Assembly (NCBI GenBank): GCA_028829895.1 | Contig: CM054177.1 | Coordinates: 30,825,564 to 30,889,563, forward strand | DNA from: Sinotaia quadrata | Taxonomy: Eukaryota; Mollusca; Gastropoda; Architaenioglossa; Viviparidae | Length of the DNA stretch: 64,000 nucleotides | Reading direction: 5' to 3' | In this document: one piece after another, positions 10,283 to 24,200 of the stretch | Numbering within the stretch: position 1 is the stretch's first letter | Layout: the number at the start of each line of letters is the position of its first letter | The notes under the pieces: generated by a model | Told to the model about the DNA's origin: nothing | What the model saw: the letters and a program-made list of their open reading frames with translations, nothing else | Databases searched by the model: none | Program-made: the position numbers and the translations under genes

Positions 10283-13200
10283 AATGTTTCTTCCAGAATT
10301 AAATACTTACTGAATATTATTTTATTTTCTGTGTATTGTTCAACAAGAATGCATTTTGCAAGGTTGTGAATGGACTCAAAATGTTATGTAAATTTTTTAA
10401 ATTGGGGTTTTATATTTAAAACTTACAAATAAAACATAAAACAACCAGATGCTTGCACATGAGAAATATATATATAAGGGCTGTGGGTGTTAATCAATTA
10501 AACTTTTTCTTTTATTCCGTGTTGATTTAATAGCTAATTTTGGTAAGACTACCTGAAAATGTTTCAGTGGCTGTCCCCCTTTGAAGCTGGTTGAAATAGA
10601 CACTACAATGCATGACAATTTTGTGTAAAATTACGTGGTTGCCTCCCATGGCTGGACTATTGAAACAAAACCATGTGCTACTAAATAAAAATTAAAAAAA
10701 AAACTTTGAGGTCCAAGCCAGATTTTTGTGACACCATGGTAGTTTTATAACTCACTCTGCTATCTGTAGAACAGTGGAAAGAATGATCAATGCTGGGTTA
10801 GTATCTGGAGTCCCAAAGGCTAATTTTGGTAGTCCATCAGACATAATCACTACCCTGAACCAACTAATTAGGTTTAAAACTTATTAGAAATACTCTCTTC
10901 ATGTTGAAAAGACTGTGGCATGGAAGACATGGAATCCTATGTCTAACCTTAGCATCAAGAATTGTCACTTAATCTGATTACATCTGGGTCTTTGGGAACA
11001 ACCCTTTCTGATATTTATTTTCAGGAAAACAGCATGCCTCAAAGTTGTATCCTCTTTGTCATACTATTTTAAATAAAATTAATAATAACTAAGCATTAAA
11101 ATAGGTACAGATCCTTCCTGTTTGTAGATTTCATGTTATGCAGGGAAAAATATTGCTCACATTAAGCATCTAAAGAACTATGCATTAATATTCAGAAATG
11201 GGTTTCTAGCAAATGAATTTAAATTTTCCACATCTAAAACAATCTGTATGCATTTCTGCAGTCTCCATAGAGATCCAGTTTAAACATTAGACAATGTTGT
11301 AGAAGAAATTATAAATTGCACTCGATCTACCCAGTTCACTCCAACATACCTGTGGCTTGGAGGTTTAAGGCAGCTGTTTAAAAAGACTTAAAAGTGTAAT
11401 GTGGCCAACCAGAAGTTCACTCAGTAGTGTCAGGTGTTACAAGCATTTGACAGAAGATATTTTGATTAACAACCACAAAAATGGCTATGATACCCTCAAA
11501 CTCAACCCGACATCAAGATGATGACAACAGTTAAAGAAAATGCAAATACTTAGAAACTTAGGGATGGATGAAAACTTTATAGAAAAGAATAATGGTGGCA
11601 GAAAGAATTATAAAATCATTGCATTCTGACAAGATTTCAAATAGTGTCCACTGACTAACGCAGATAGTTTTTGTATATTTTTTAACTAGGCTGGCCATTA
11701 AGTTGACTGACTGCTCGGCAGTTCCACATCTGCCTGGTCAGCGGATTGACAAAGTGCAGGCTTGATTTTTACGTAGATATAACATTCAGTTGGCTGTGGC
11801 CTATCTGAAGATCACTTATCAGGGTGCAAGGAAATGGCAGGTACTTAGTGTGCCAATAAAGCAGCAATTCTATAACAACATTATTTCCTAAATTTCTGGT
11901 GGGCACTAATGACTGGTGCACCAGACACGCGTCATTCATATACAGAAAATAGGTGAATGAAAGAAAGGAATTAATTTAAAACAAATATTTATCTAATTGA
12001 ATATACATAAATGCATACAAGCAGAATTTTAACTATTATACATGATTCAATCATAAGTTCAACATGATTGACCTTTCTCGGCAAAAAAACTTTGACCAGA
12101 GGTGTCTGGGAGAGCTTTTCTGAGTGATGTTAGACTGACAGGTATTTTGGGGCCGATTTTGGCCCCAAAATGTTTTAGGGCTTCAAATACTGTTAGGCTC
12201 GTGACAGTGGGTTTGGATCTTGCAGTTCACATTTACCTGTTAGTTTCTCTCTTGCGATCTCTGATGATATTATACAATCTTGCCTGATCTAGTAGGTAAA
12301 GTTGTAATAATTCACCAGATATTTAGCCAGACTGACCACACAATTGGCATGCCAACTGCAAGCCCACTCCAAGTCTAATGGTCTTGTGAATCTAAAAGAT
12401 AAATGAAATTTTTGGTGTCTACCCCTCATTCTGTCACAATACTTACAAAATTATGCAAGTCAAGATGTGAAGATATAGTGCTGTATTACCTTAAAACAGG
12501 CCATACTTCTGTACTGGCAAGTCCTTTGGCTGATTTACAAAGTACACACTTGTGCAACCCAACACAAACCTACTTAGGGAAGAACATGTTCCAAAATGTC
12601 ATTTTTGCCAGTTACCCACATTGGTCTAGTATATTCTTATACACTGCAAATTTTATTCTTTAACAAGATACAACTGTTTTATTGCTCTTACCATAATTTT
12701 ATTTTGTAGTATCTTACCAGACAAGGTGTTTAACACCCTTAAGGAATCAAAACTTTTAAAAATAAACTTTAGACAACATTGACATTTCATGCTCCCAAGT
12801 CACTTTATGTAAACTCAGAATTTGCTCATGTCTTTCATATTTTATAAATGTTTCCAATAAAATATTCTGGATTACTTTATGTGCAAACTCATGAGTGAAG
12901 TTAGTGGTTATATTTTAATTCTAATTTATTTATTATCTTGTAATCTATACACTTCTTAAGGTATTTGTTTTAAATTTTATGTTAAAACTTTTAATCATAC
13001 ATACCCAAGTTTTTATCATTTTCATTTGAACACTGAATTATTTTGTTGGCAAGGTTCAGAACGTCAGTCATCTTTTTAAAAGTGTTTCTGAGAAAATGTA
13101 GCATCAGATTTATTTACAAGAAATTGGTGTTCAATTTCTATAGTGTCAGGCAAAACAATCCTGTCAGAGGGTACTGTATTAAAGTACCCAATAAAAAAAA

Positions 13201-14074
13201 TTCTAACAAATTGGCTGCTGAAGTGAAGGCACGTTTCCTTCACTTTGGTTATTTTTAGTGACTAGGATAGCTGAGACTGAGCGTGTGCATCTATGGGGAG
13301 TTATGGTCCCAGTTTGACTTTGGGGATTATTGGTCCCAGTGTCTCTACGGGTTAAAAGAAAACTGTTCCTTAACCACAATTCTTGGATGTTATTTTCCCC
13401 TCTTTTAATATCTTGAATGCCATCTCTGTGTATCTGAATATCTCTACTGCAGAGACTATGAATGCATTTTATGCTCACTTTAATTTTATTTTGATTCTTA
13501 AGACATGTATAAGTCATAGTGCTGTATAAACAAGCACAGAAAGCTAGGTTTAATTCTTGCAAAAATACTTTGTCCTTAAGTATAAAGTACACTAATTGGC
13601 AATTTCACTGATCTAGGTAAATCTTTTTCAATAAAGATCAGTGTACAGAGTGATTTTTTAAACTTCAATTTGAAAGTGGTACAGTGTACAGTGATTTTTA
13701 AAACTTCCAATTTGAAAGTGATATTTAAATTGCCAAATATTAATATCCAACAAGTAGAACTAGATACTTAGATCACCAGTTTTAACCAGAATTCCGTCTT
13801 GACCACAAGTGTACTATATTTTCCAAATTATTTCTCAAGTTTTAATAGACAACAGTAGTTTGCCTCTTTCAGTTTGACAGCTACTGCTGTTTACCAAATG
13901 TATTATTTATACTGAGGCATTTCAACAGACAGATGAATATAAGATACTGCAAACAGCATCAAACTTGTTTCTCGTACCTGACTGCAGAAATGTGGGTTCC
14001 TACGATTTAATTTGTGAGCATACTTGGAATTCCTATGTTGATAATTTCTTAATGATACTCTTCAACACAAGTTT
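10283..14074. other. Intergenic spacer, no gene seen
   Basis: Mixed-composition spacer. The GGCCGATTTTGGCC palindrome near 12150 and a twofold repeat of about 50 bp at 13625-13722 (ending CAATTTGAAAGTG) are the only structures I can point to. The open frames here have no family-like sequence. Confidence 0.45.
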
Positions 14075-14425
14075 AATTTTATATTTAAGACACAGAGATG
14101 TCTCTATACTCCTCTATTTGGGTCAGGGAGTTGGCTCTATACTCATCTCTTCAACACAAAATGAATTTAATATATTTGTGACAGAGAGACGCCTCTATAC
14201 TTGACTCGGCAGAGTACTATGATAATATCTGGGACAGAGAGATCTCTATACTCTTCAACATAAAATGAGTTTTACTATGATAATATCTGGGACAGAGAGA
14301 TCTCTATACTCTTCAACATAAAATGAGTTTTACTATGATAATATCTGGGACACAGAGATGTTTCTTTACACTTCATCACAAAATGAGTTTACTATGATAG
14401 TATTTTGGACAGAGAGATGTCTATA
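14075..14425. repeat. Degenerate minisatellite, about 62 bp
   Basis: Five to six imperfect units built on ACAGAGAGATCTCTATACTC plus AAAATGAGTTTTACTATGATA. The two central units are nearly identical and the outer ones are decayed. Confidence 0.75.
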
Positions 14426-17400
14426 CTTCTTAATATGGGAGACAGGAGATGTCTTGAACAAAATGCAGCAATTGGTAAAATTCTGAGACAAAATTAAATT
14501 ATATAATATACACTTCGTTGGTTTTAGGACATTACATATTAGGAGTGTGCAGAGAGGGAGTTAAGACTGAGGATGTTTTAGTGCATTTAAATGCAAAGAA
14601 CAAATCTGAATGTCATATGTTGTGCCTATTAATACCAAACATTTGATTACACGCTTGCATGGAAAAGATCTCGTATATTCTGTGTATGAAAGTCTGTTAC
14701 ACCTTCCATATATATATATCAAATTATGCGCAAAGAAAACAAAAGTTTCTCTTCAAATATAATTGAGACCAGTGAGTTATAATGGCATCCTATCATTTCT
14801 GTGCTCAGCAGCATTGAATAATAATACATTTCCATAGCATTAACATTTTAAAAAATTTGTATCAAATCTTTATTCTTTGAATAATGAAACAATATTCTAC
14901 TGCTGAAAAAAATTGTTAAACTGGCAAGAGTTGAGTAGATGCAGTACTGTTATGAAGAATGATCTTTAAAAAAAAACCCAACCTACTTTGGTGCTAATGA
15001 AAATAACCTCAACAAACTAATCTTACCAGTGACAATCTGACATTGTGCTGTTTCAATGATATCAAAAGTATGATGAGGTATCTCAAATAACTTCCAATGG
15101 TGCAAAACATAATACTGCTACTTCAGTGATAATAAAAGCATCTCAGATAACTTTCAATGGTGTAAGCGAAAATGTACCAGTGTGTCACATCAGTAACATA
15201 GTATCTATAATATAATGATAAAATTGTTATAGTTGTGGGCTTAAGTAAAAAAAAGTACTGGATAAATTTTTATCAGAACCAAGGTAAGCTATATAATATG
15301 CTATCCCAAAAGGAAGCTCACAGGTAGCACTAAAACTACGAACATTTTCCATTAAAAGCAATGGTGTGCAGGTTTTGGCTTATAATTTCTGTGACCTCTA
15401 AAACACGTTCCCTCTCCAGTACTCTACTTGCAATCACAAATTAAAAAAATTTGAGGAGGGGATGTTTTTCCTGCCTCCATGAAAAACGTTGACTTTTTGA
15501 GAATATTTCCAAATACCATTTAGTGGAGTATTCAGGCAGATGTGATACAGATTCACCCAAAATTACATTTTCATATACATGTAATTCACTATAGGGGCCT
15601 GAAAACATGTTCATCCTGCTTAAATTTCTTGCTGTATACATGGGTCACATTTCTTGCTGTACATTATGGGTTGAACTGCTGATAAGTGAAACTAAACCAA
15701 GATAGGTGACTAGTGCAGAAGGAAACTGAATGTTAAGCGAAGAACTGTCCAAGTAGGTGTTTTCAAAGATACATTTATTAAGCAAAGAAATGTCCAAAGA
15801 TACATCTGTTTGGCAACTAATTTGGTTGAAGTAATGCCCAGTACGGATATGGTCAGGAATTGGCCAATTCGAGTAAAAATGAAGGTACAGATATATTCTC
15901 AACAACACATTTGTTAAAGAATGAGCTATCTGCTGGCCCTTGATTAGTTTTCAATCTTCCATATAGCCTTTCAGTTTAACACCAAGTGATGCAATAATAT
16001 TTGGAAAAACAACTTCGGCAAAATATTTTTATTCACAAAAATCCCACAAACATTCTTCTTTACAGAGGTAAGGAAAATGTTTTGTTGTATATGGACTAAG
16101 TATGAATCACATACATATCTAACGAAGTGCCTGTTCATATTTATTACTAGCAATGACTCGGATATATTAAAATTATCTATGAAATAATGTGAATATAGTT
16201 AAGTAATTAATAATTACATAAAATTATGAAAATACATGTAATTATTTCTTGTTAAAGGGAGTTGTTTTTAAATACTTAAGTGAAAGTGTTTATGTCAAGT
16301 GCAGAAAAGCAACAGTACTTTAGTGTAAAATGTTTCCTTTTCACATCATATCCAAAAGTACTCCATATTCTTTTATCAGAAAACTCTCATATATTTTCTA
16401 ACAATTTCATTAAAAAAATTAAAGCTGAAGAAGAAACAATAAGATTCTATAATAATGAGAAAGAAATCAAATCCATAATTTTTAACACAAGAAAAACAAT
16501 GGTGATAAGCAAGTTTCTGCTGTCCAAATGCAAATACATGAGCAAACATTTTCAGTGTCTCTATCACATGGATACTTAACATCAAATCAATAACTGATTG
16601 TGGTTGATGCATTGGGTAAAATAAATAAATTCTGCTCTAAAGCCATCCAAGTGTACAAGGTATACAGAATCCATACAGGTAGTCCAACTGATCATGGAAT
16701 GTATTTCAAATTTTTCATTTTAGCCTGTGTACTTTGTTGGAAAATTTTAAGCCATTGATAGCTTGTGAGAAATAGTATCCAGTTAATTATATGTTTACAC
16801 AAAGTAAGAAAATGTTTGGAATTGATCAGTTGTAGGGAGCATATACAGCAACTGCTTTTCTCATCCATTATGAATCTTATATTGATGTTTCCAAGGCAAA
16901 AAGAATAAGGATTCTTTAAATTACTAAATAAAATTACTTGTGTCTCACTGTTACTAGTTTTCAAACTTGCAGTTACATTCCAATTACTAAATTAAATTAG
17001 TTATGTTTCACTGTTATTAGTTTTCAAACTTGCAATTACATTCCAATTACTGCTGAGGAACACATGCTGATACAGACAAACAACTGTTATATGCAAACAC
17101 ACATTTTCAATTTTATGCATTGTTAACAATAATTATTAGTTAAATGAATCATTCAAATTCAAACTATAATGTGGTTGACATACTACAAAAAAGTTCTTAA
17201 AAAAATCCACAATCAAAAAGAACAATTCAAAAACAAACAGAACTAGACTTCTGTTGATATTCTGGTTTAATCTGAACCTATTAATTCATACAATTAATAA
17301 ATTTAACAATTGAAGACCAAATAATTGTTTTTAAAACTGTTTATGTTTATAAAAATTATGTCTAATGTCCAATCCTTTTAATCTATTATTATTATGGACT

Positions 17401-17893
17401 AATTCTAGTAATCTCCTGAATGTTTAGTTATTTCTTTATTATTATACACCACTTAGTACTGTACCCCATTTCTACTGCAATTATGTGTGTATATCCCGAC
17501 AAAAAATTTTAAAATAATTACTGCAATTATGTATGTATATCCCACCCACCCCCAAAAAAAATTAATAAAAAATAATTACGAGAAAGAATAACATAATAAA
17601 ATAGGTATTATCCTTACATGCTTGATTTGCAAAAATGAAGTAACATTTTTATACTCCAAGTATATAATGTCATACATTAAACAAATTGTTCTAAAAAATT
17701 GCAATATAAAAGAGGGAATGAGAACCAGGTACTGGCTTGATTTAATGATCTGTAAATGAATTGGTACAAAATTAACAATGGTTTTAGTTAAAAAAAAAAA
17801 AAAAATAATAAAAACATGAAGAGACAAACTTTTAATCTAAAAAGACTAAACAAACATAAAGTTATTGAGAAATATTAAAAGCCTGTGATTAAC
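14426..17893. other. Intergenic spacer and STIP1 3' flank, no gene seen
   Basis: AT-rich; holds a twofold 68-bp direct repeat at 16917-17051 (TTTTCAAACTTGCA...TTACATTCCAATTACT). No reading frame resembles a known family. Confidence 0.45.
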
Positions 17894-17899
17894 TTTATT
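17894..17899 (-). terminator. Candidate poly(A) signal of STIP1
   Basis: AATAAA on the minus strand, 235 bp past the STIP1 stop codon. Confidence 0.45.
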
Positions 17900-18133
17900 A
17901 AGAAAGATGTAAAATGAAAACATTTATGATGAAACCAAATTCAATCATACACTCAATTATTAAAGGTGACAAAAAAATACAAATACATCAGACATTCTGC
18001 ATCCAAAGCAGCACAAAAGATTCGAAATTGCAAGCAACAATTTTCTTTTTAAAAGTGGCTGAACTAGATGACTGAATAATAGAAATACATGAGAATATAC
18101 TGCAGGTAGTCACGTAACTGCTTGATAAGATGT

Positions 18134-18206
18134 TCAACGTACTGCCACAATGCCTACTTCCATCAGCTTTTGGATTTTGGCTGCAATGTTCGGGTTTCGT
18201 AGATGT
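18134..18206 (-). CDS. STIP1: STIP1 exon 9 (C-terminus)
   Basis: [20 protein letters not shown] then AVR and TGA. It matches the conserved KIQKLMDVGLIAIR end of Hop. Confidence 0.96.
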
Positions 18207-21200
18207 CTGAGGAGAAATGTAATATAATCAATCTAATGACATCATGTGCACAAAAGTTACGAAATTGTTACTGCTTTATATAATAACAGAAGTAAAATAT
18301 CTGATATATTTCTTTTTACTTTTTTGTCAGTAATGGATCAAACAAAGACAAGTCTGTATATTTAACAACTTTAATTGTGAAAATACAAATCTATTTTATC
18401 CAAAAGGAAAACCTAACCACATAAGGTATTTCTATTTCTATTGGAAATATATAAGATGAGCATTTTGTCCAAAGATTTTATAATTTCTGGACATTTAGTT
18501 ACTTATATATATATGCACATTAAGGCTGTATCAAAGTAACTTTCTGCCAATCATGCTGACACCACATATAGCCAAATGTTAAAATTGCCAATACCGATTA
18601 TTAGACCAATTATTTCATTATTATTTGTTTTATAACAATGACTGGTTCAGAAACATAAACCTATTAGTGTAATGCAATCAGGTCTTTTGCCATGTGAGTT
18701 ATAGTTTATGCAGCAAGTTAATTTGAACATTCTATACAAAAAAACAAACAAACTGGATAAGAAGTACATTGCTATTTAGAGAAAACAATGATCACACAAA
18801 CATAAAACTTGAAAACTAACACTGAAGAAGCTTATGGTTTGCCAATTCAAGATATAAATGAATGAAAATGTACGGTGATTAATTTAAAAAGAAGTAATTG
18901 CTTCTACTTACTCTCGTACAGCTTTGGGATCTTTGCTCATTTGTTCAAGAATCATTTGCATGGCTGGATCTGCCAGGATGGCCTGAACTTCAGGATCAGC
19001 CATAGCACGCTGCCTAACAGCCTCAGGATTGTTGCCTTCTTCAATAACAGCTTTTCTGTACCCATCCAATGCCTCCTGTAATGTGGGGACACATGTCTAA
19101 TGTAATGGAATAGTTAACATTTAGCATAATTTATTAAATTAAGCATAATTCAGTTAAAATAAATGCACATCTCCAGCATATTTCATTCCTTTGTCCCCAA
19201 TATCTTTTAACTTAAATAAGAAACATTCTGCAGAAATAAATACAAAATCCAAATGAACCTACCTTTTATTTCAAATATTTCTTTTTATCATGATTGTTTA
19301 AATTTTGGTACCACTTTACTTACAATAAAAGTAAATGACAAGAATAAACCACTATCAAAATGCACACTGCTGGTGGAAAGCACCTATAACCAACACTCAA
19401 ATCAACACTCCAGCCAACAACACACCCGAGTGGAAACTGATGTAGAAAGGTAAAAAAGAACAGCTATAAGCACCAAAACTTAAGGCTGAACCTGTTTTGC
19501 ACTTAAGACAGTTGCATTCCCAACTCTACAACTGTCTGAAACCGTCAAAAGTACATTTAAAAAAATCAGGAAGAGGAAGAAATATCCGACTATTATGGGA
19601 ACTAAAGTAGAAGTCACTAGGCTGACTCCACACCCCTGAAACCATCTGGTACGCCTCTCCAGAATATAGTGAGGGTAGGTAAGCTCCTCTACAGTAATCT
19701 GGGGCTCTGAATGTCACAGATGAATGGCACCAAGCAAATTTTGGACAGTAAAAGAACCAATATAACAACCATCACCACCAGGTTGTCAACTCCGTAATGA
19801 ACCAAAAGTAACGGTAATCCCAGAGGTTGGGAGAGAACCTTCTGCCTGAGGGGGAAAGCTGTCAATCAAAACTTTTGACAGTATAGGAAAGACCAGACAA
19901 AGTGAGTGTCTGTGAGGTGCTATACTTGATATTGTCACACAATTTTGGAGCCTAGTTCCTTTTTGTGCCATTTTGTCAGTGAAATAGGAAGGTATTGTCA
20001 GCAATGCTACCGCCATGTCCTTCCCCAAACAATAGATGGTGTCACTTCTGTGGAGGCTGGAAAGACAGATGGAACTAGTTATTGGCAGGCAAGGGTCAGC
20101 AGCAGTTGCTACTTCTTTTGAATGGAATTTATCTGGACAAGTTTTCTCCATTATGGGGCTTAAATATTCATGGACAGAGAGAAAACATTTTCCTCAAGTA
20201 CCTATTAATTTTGGTGTGCAAGACTGTGACATCGACCCAGAGATTTGGGGTGTTAGTAGCTAAACTCAAAGGCATTTACTTGTGTAAAGATATTAATATC
20301 CTAAAGGGGCATATTACTACTCACGCCTTTGAAATTTAGCATTTTTGTTTTATTCTTCTTCAATAATTAATATTACTATTGTAGTGTGTATATTTCACTC
20401 CTGATTGTTAGTGTGAGGTAGCATTTTGTTTAGGTGCAGTCAACCATATCTCTTTCACATCTTAAGCATACCCTAGGGGCTAAAAGATAATTTGATTTGG
20501 AAGCTGATTTAGATCTGAAAAGTAATTGTGCTGGGGTAGGACATTTTGTGTATGGATGGAAGGAGTCTCCACTGGACATTTGATAACCATATATGGATAA
20601 TTGTTTTCTGGCTATGATAAAATGGAGAATGCAGGTCAGATGGTAATTTACCGTTAGAAAATCTTAAACATTGCACCTGCTAAGGGGTGAGGCCGACTAG
20701 TGAATTGTCAAAACATATGATTTGGTATTATATGGGGTATATTGAGATTTTCATGAGTTTTGGAGACTCTTTGGAAATTACAGTCTTGGGGAATTATGGT
20801 CCACCAGTGATGTAATTTAGTAAGCTAAATGAGAAGGCACTCCAGGTTCATTGTTGCACCAGTGGGAAGTCAGAGTTTCATGAGATATAAGATATCTACC
20901 ACCAGCCAAAGATTGTCAGATGTACAATGCTGCACACTGCATCATCACCATGTCTAGCACTACCATTTTAAACTGTGGTAAGTTAGGCTCTTAAAACTAC
21001 TGTGGATGACAATCAGTTTATGCTATAAACAATAACAGGCATAGAGGCAGGAATTCACTTTCTAATTCACTGTACATTGCAATTATTATTCCCGTTATTA
21101 AATTACTGTTATCCTTCCCCATGTCTTAATTCTTTGGATGACCATTAACGGGATCAGCTGTATACTGGATAAGTGATGGGAGTGTAAATTAATTAAGAGG

Positions 21201-24200
21201 AGATAATATTTGCCGATCCAAGAGGCAATGTTAACTAATTTCCTCATCATTATGTAGAATAAATGTCCCATAAAATTATTGAACAGCCGATAATATAATG
21301 ACAGGAGAAGCAGTCTAGGCTGTGGGGCTGTTATTAGTATTAATATTAGTTTTGGCATGCGTTATGTTTCTTTGACTTTGACAGCAACCAAAGTGTTTTC
21401 AGACTTCATCATAGTCTGAATGGAAGGTAATAATTTTTTTCTCTTACAAGATGGTAAAATCTTTATGTGACTTGGAATCTATTATGACGTTTACAGTCCG
21501 AATTACCTCCATGTGCACAAAAAAAAAAATCAGTAGAACAGACAACACAAAGGACATGGACATAGCATGCACCTTTTGCAGAGTTTGTTAAATAATTCTA
21601 TTTAACATGGTAATCATGAAGAAATTTTTGACCATGCACCTTACATTGGGGGTCGAGGCTTTGGTTGTTTCAAGTTTTTTTTCCATTTTTCTGTGCTTCC
21701 ATGGCAAAATAATTCGGAATATATGATTTGTGTTTGTACTTCTGCAAGCACGACATTCATTGCCGGAATGGTGGGAAAATTATGAGTAGAGCAAGCTACA
21801 ATCATTGTGTCATTAGCAGCATATACTACACACTTTGTCACTAGTTCAGATGTAATAAAAGCATCTCATCCCTGTCCAGTGGCGCAGCGAGGGGTTTTAA
21901 TGCATGGGAGCAGTCCTAAAAAAATTACAAGCCAAGCCATTTTTTAAAGTGTATTTTTATAGATCCTTATGGAGTAGCGGAATTTGGGTGTGTTTTGCAG
22001 AGGAACCGCAAAAAGTAGAGAACCAAACAGATGTGAAATGATCAAATTTGTCTCTCTCCCTACAAGCTTACTAGGAGAAATAAGGGTTTTTAAGAATGCA
22101 CAGCAATATATATCAATGCATACATTCCTTTGCACCCACATATTTAAATAGTAAACAGTCAAATGGGTATTTCTTTTGTCCAACCTGAGGCTTAATAAAT
22201 AGACTGAACCATTTGTGTATTCTTTTACCAACCTGACACTTAGGATCCAAGTCCAAAGCTTTCTGATAGGCAACTGCTGCCTTTGATGCTTCTTTCATTG
22301 CCATCAGACAGCTGCCCTTTCTAAGGTAACCTTTGACTGCATAAAGATAGTAACATTACAAAGCCAGTCTGCATTTGATTATCAAAGATCATATTAACCT
22401 CAGACAACATAATATTACAAATATAATCCACCCCCACCTTAGCCCCTGACTGCTAAAAGCTATTAAAATCAGTGTTTGTATTTAAATGTCATAATGCTAG
22501 CAATATTAAAAATATGGTCAATCTTTGACTATGATCAATACAGTACTATCAGACAGCCTTTGCCTTTGTTATAATAACAGTACATTAAAAATGTAACCTT
22601 TCTTTGCCCTTTCAAATATATTATTATTATAAATATATTCTTTCGCTGCCATCACAAATTTGCTTTTTTAAAGTAGCATTTGACTGTCATGTAGATAACA
22701 ATATTACAACAATAGACCTAAAACTGAAGCAATTTGCAATATCTCATTAACACATGCAAAAGCAATATAAGTTAACATGAAAAATAAAAATAGAGAGTTC
22801 AAATTTAGCAATAGCAATAATTATTTTTTAAATTGTCATGAATAAAGAAGAGTATTTCTAGTAGCCAACACTAAATACGTAAGTTGTAATGTATTTCTGG
22901 TACACAGCACTCAATATGTAAGTTGTAATGTATTTAAGGTAGACAGCACTCAATATGTAAGTTGTAAAGTACAGAAGTGGTAAGCAAGAATAGTAACCTA
23001 TTTAAAATAATTAATTATAAGAAATTTTGTGTTGGATTTTATATACAAGAAAAAAACATTCGAAGCAGAGCATGGAAAAATTTTGAGGCAATAACACCAA
23101 GATTACAATAAACAATGATTTGAAAAAAATATTAAATAATAGTTAAAAATATCAGAGAAAGGAAAAATAGAAAACACCCTCACAAGTGAATACATTTTCC
23201 AATCATTTTAATTTTAATATTTCTGCTTATTAGCAAATCTGAAATATACTCACCAAACTTTGGGTCCAATCGTATACATTCTTCACTGTCTTTTAAAGCT
23301 AGTTGAAACTCCATAAGTTTTGTATAACAGGCTGCCCTATTACTGTACAGTTTGGCATCTTCAGGGTTACGTTTGATTGCCTCTGTGTAGTGTTTGAGTG
23401 CAGAGGGGTAATCACCTAGAAAGATAATGAACAGCTTTGTAAACCAATGTAAAAGTCTAATAGTATGAAAAAAATCATACATATTCTTTATATGCAAAGT
23501 GCAAATAGAACAAATATGGGAGAAGTTTAGGTTTTTGAAAATAGATAAATTGCCATCAGTAAAAGGTGAAGATTTGAGCATCCAACAGCATATAATGCGA
23601 ATGAGATCAGAACGCAGCATATGAGCTAAAGTTTAGTGTCCTAATATCTGCCTTACTGTCCTTCCCTTAATAACAGCAGTCCCCCCAAAAAACAGGGTGG
23701 GGTGAGGAGTACACTTTAAAAAAAAGTCAAGGGAAGATCAATGAAGCATAACACTTATCAGCTACAATGAGGAGTGAAAAAAACTTATTAGCTTATCACT
23801 GTAGTGCAATAGTTACTAAATTTACTTTAAAAAAAAAAAATTCAAAGCTGGCAGCTTTAAAAGCAATCAGTGACGAAGATACTATTTTGCTTTACTTTTA
23901 AAAATTATTCTAGAACAAAGATACCACTTTGCTCTGCTGATTAAAATCAACCGAGGACAAAGATACCCTTTGCTTTGCTCCTTAAAACCAATCTAGGACA
24001 AAGATACATTTGCTTTGCTCCTTAAAACCAATCTAGGACAAAGATACCTTTGCTTTGCTCCTTAAAACCAATCTAAGACAAAGATACCTTTGCTTTGCTC
24101 CTTAAAACCAATCTAGGACAAAGATACTTTTGCTTTGCTCCTTAAAACCAATCTAAGACAAAGATACCTTTGCTTTGCTCCTTAAAACCAAATCTAGGAC

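Noticed and set aside
19786..20151. 121-codon minus-strand frame in STIP1 intron 7
   Set aside because: Open on both strands, no family features, same orientation as the intron; likely non-coding or repeat sequence.
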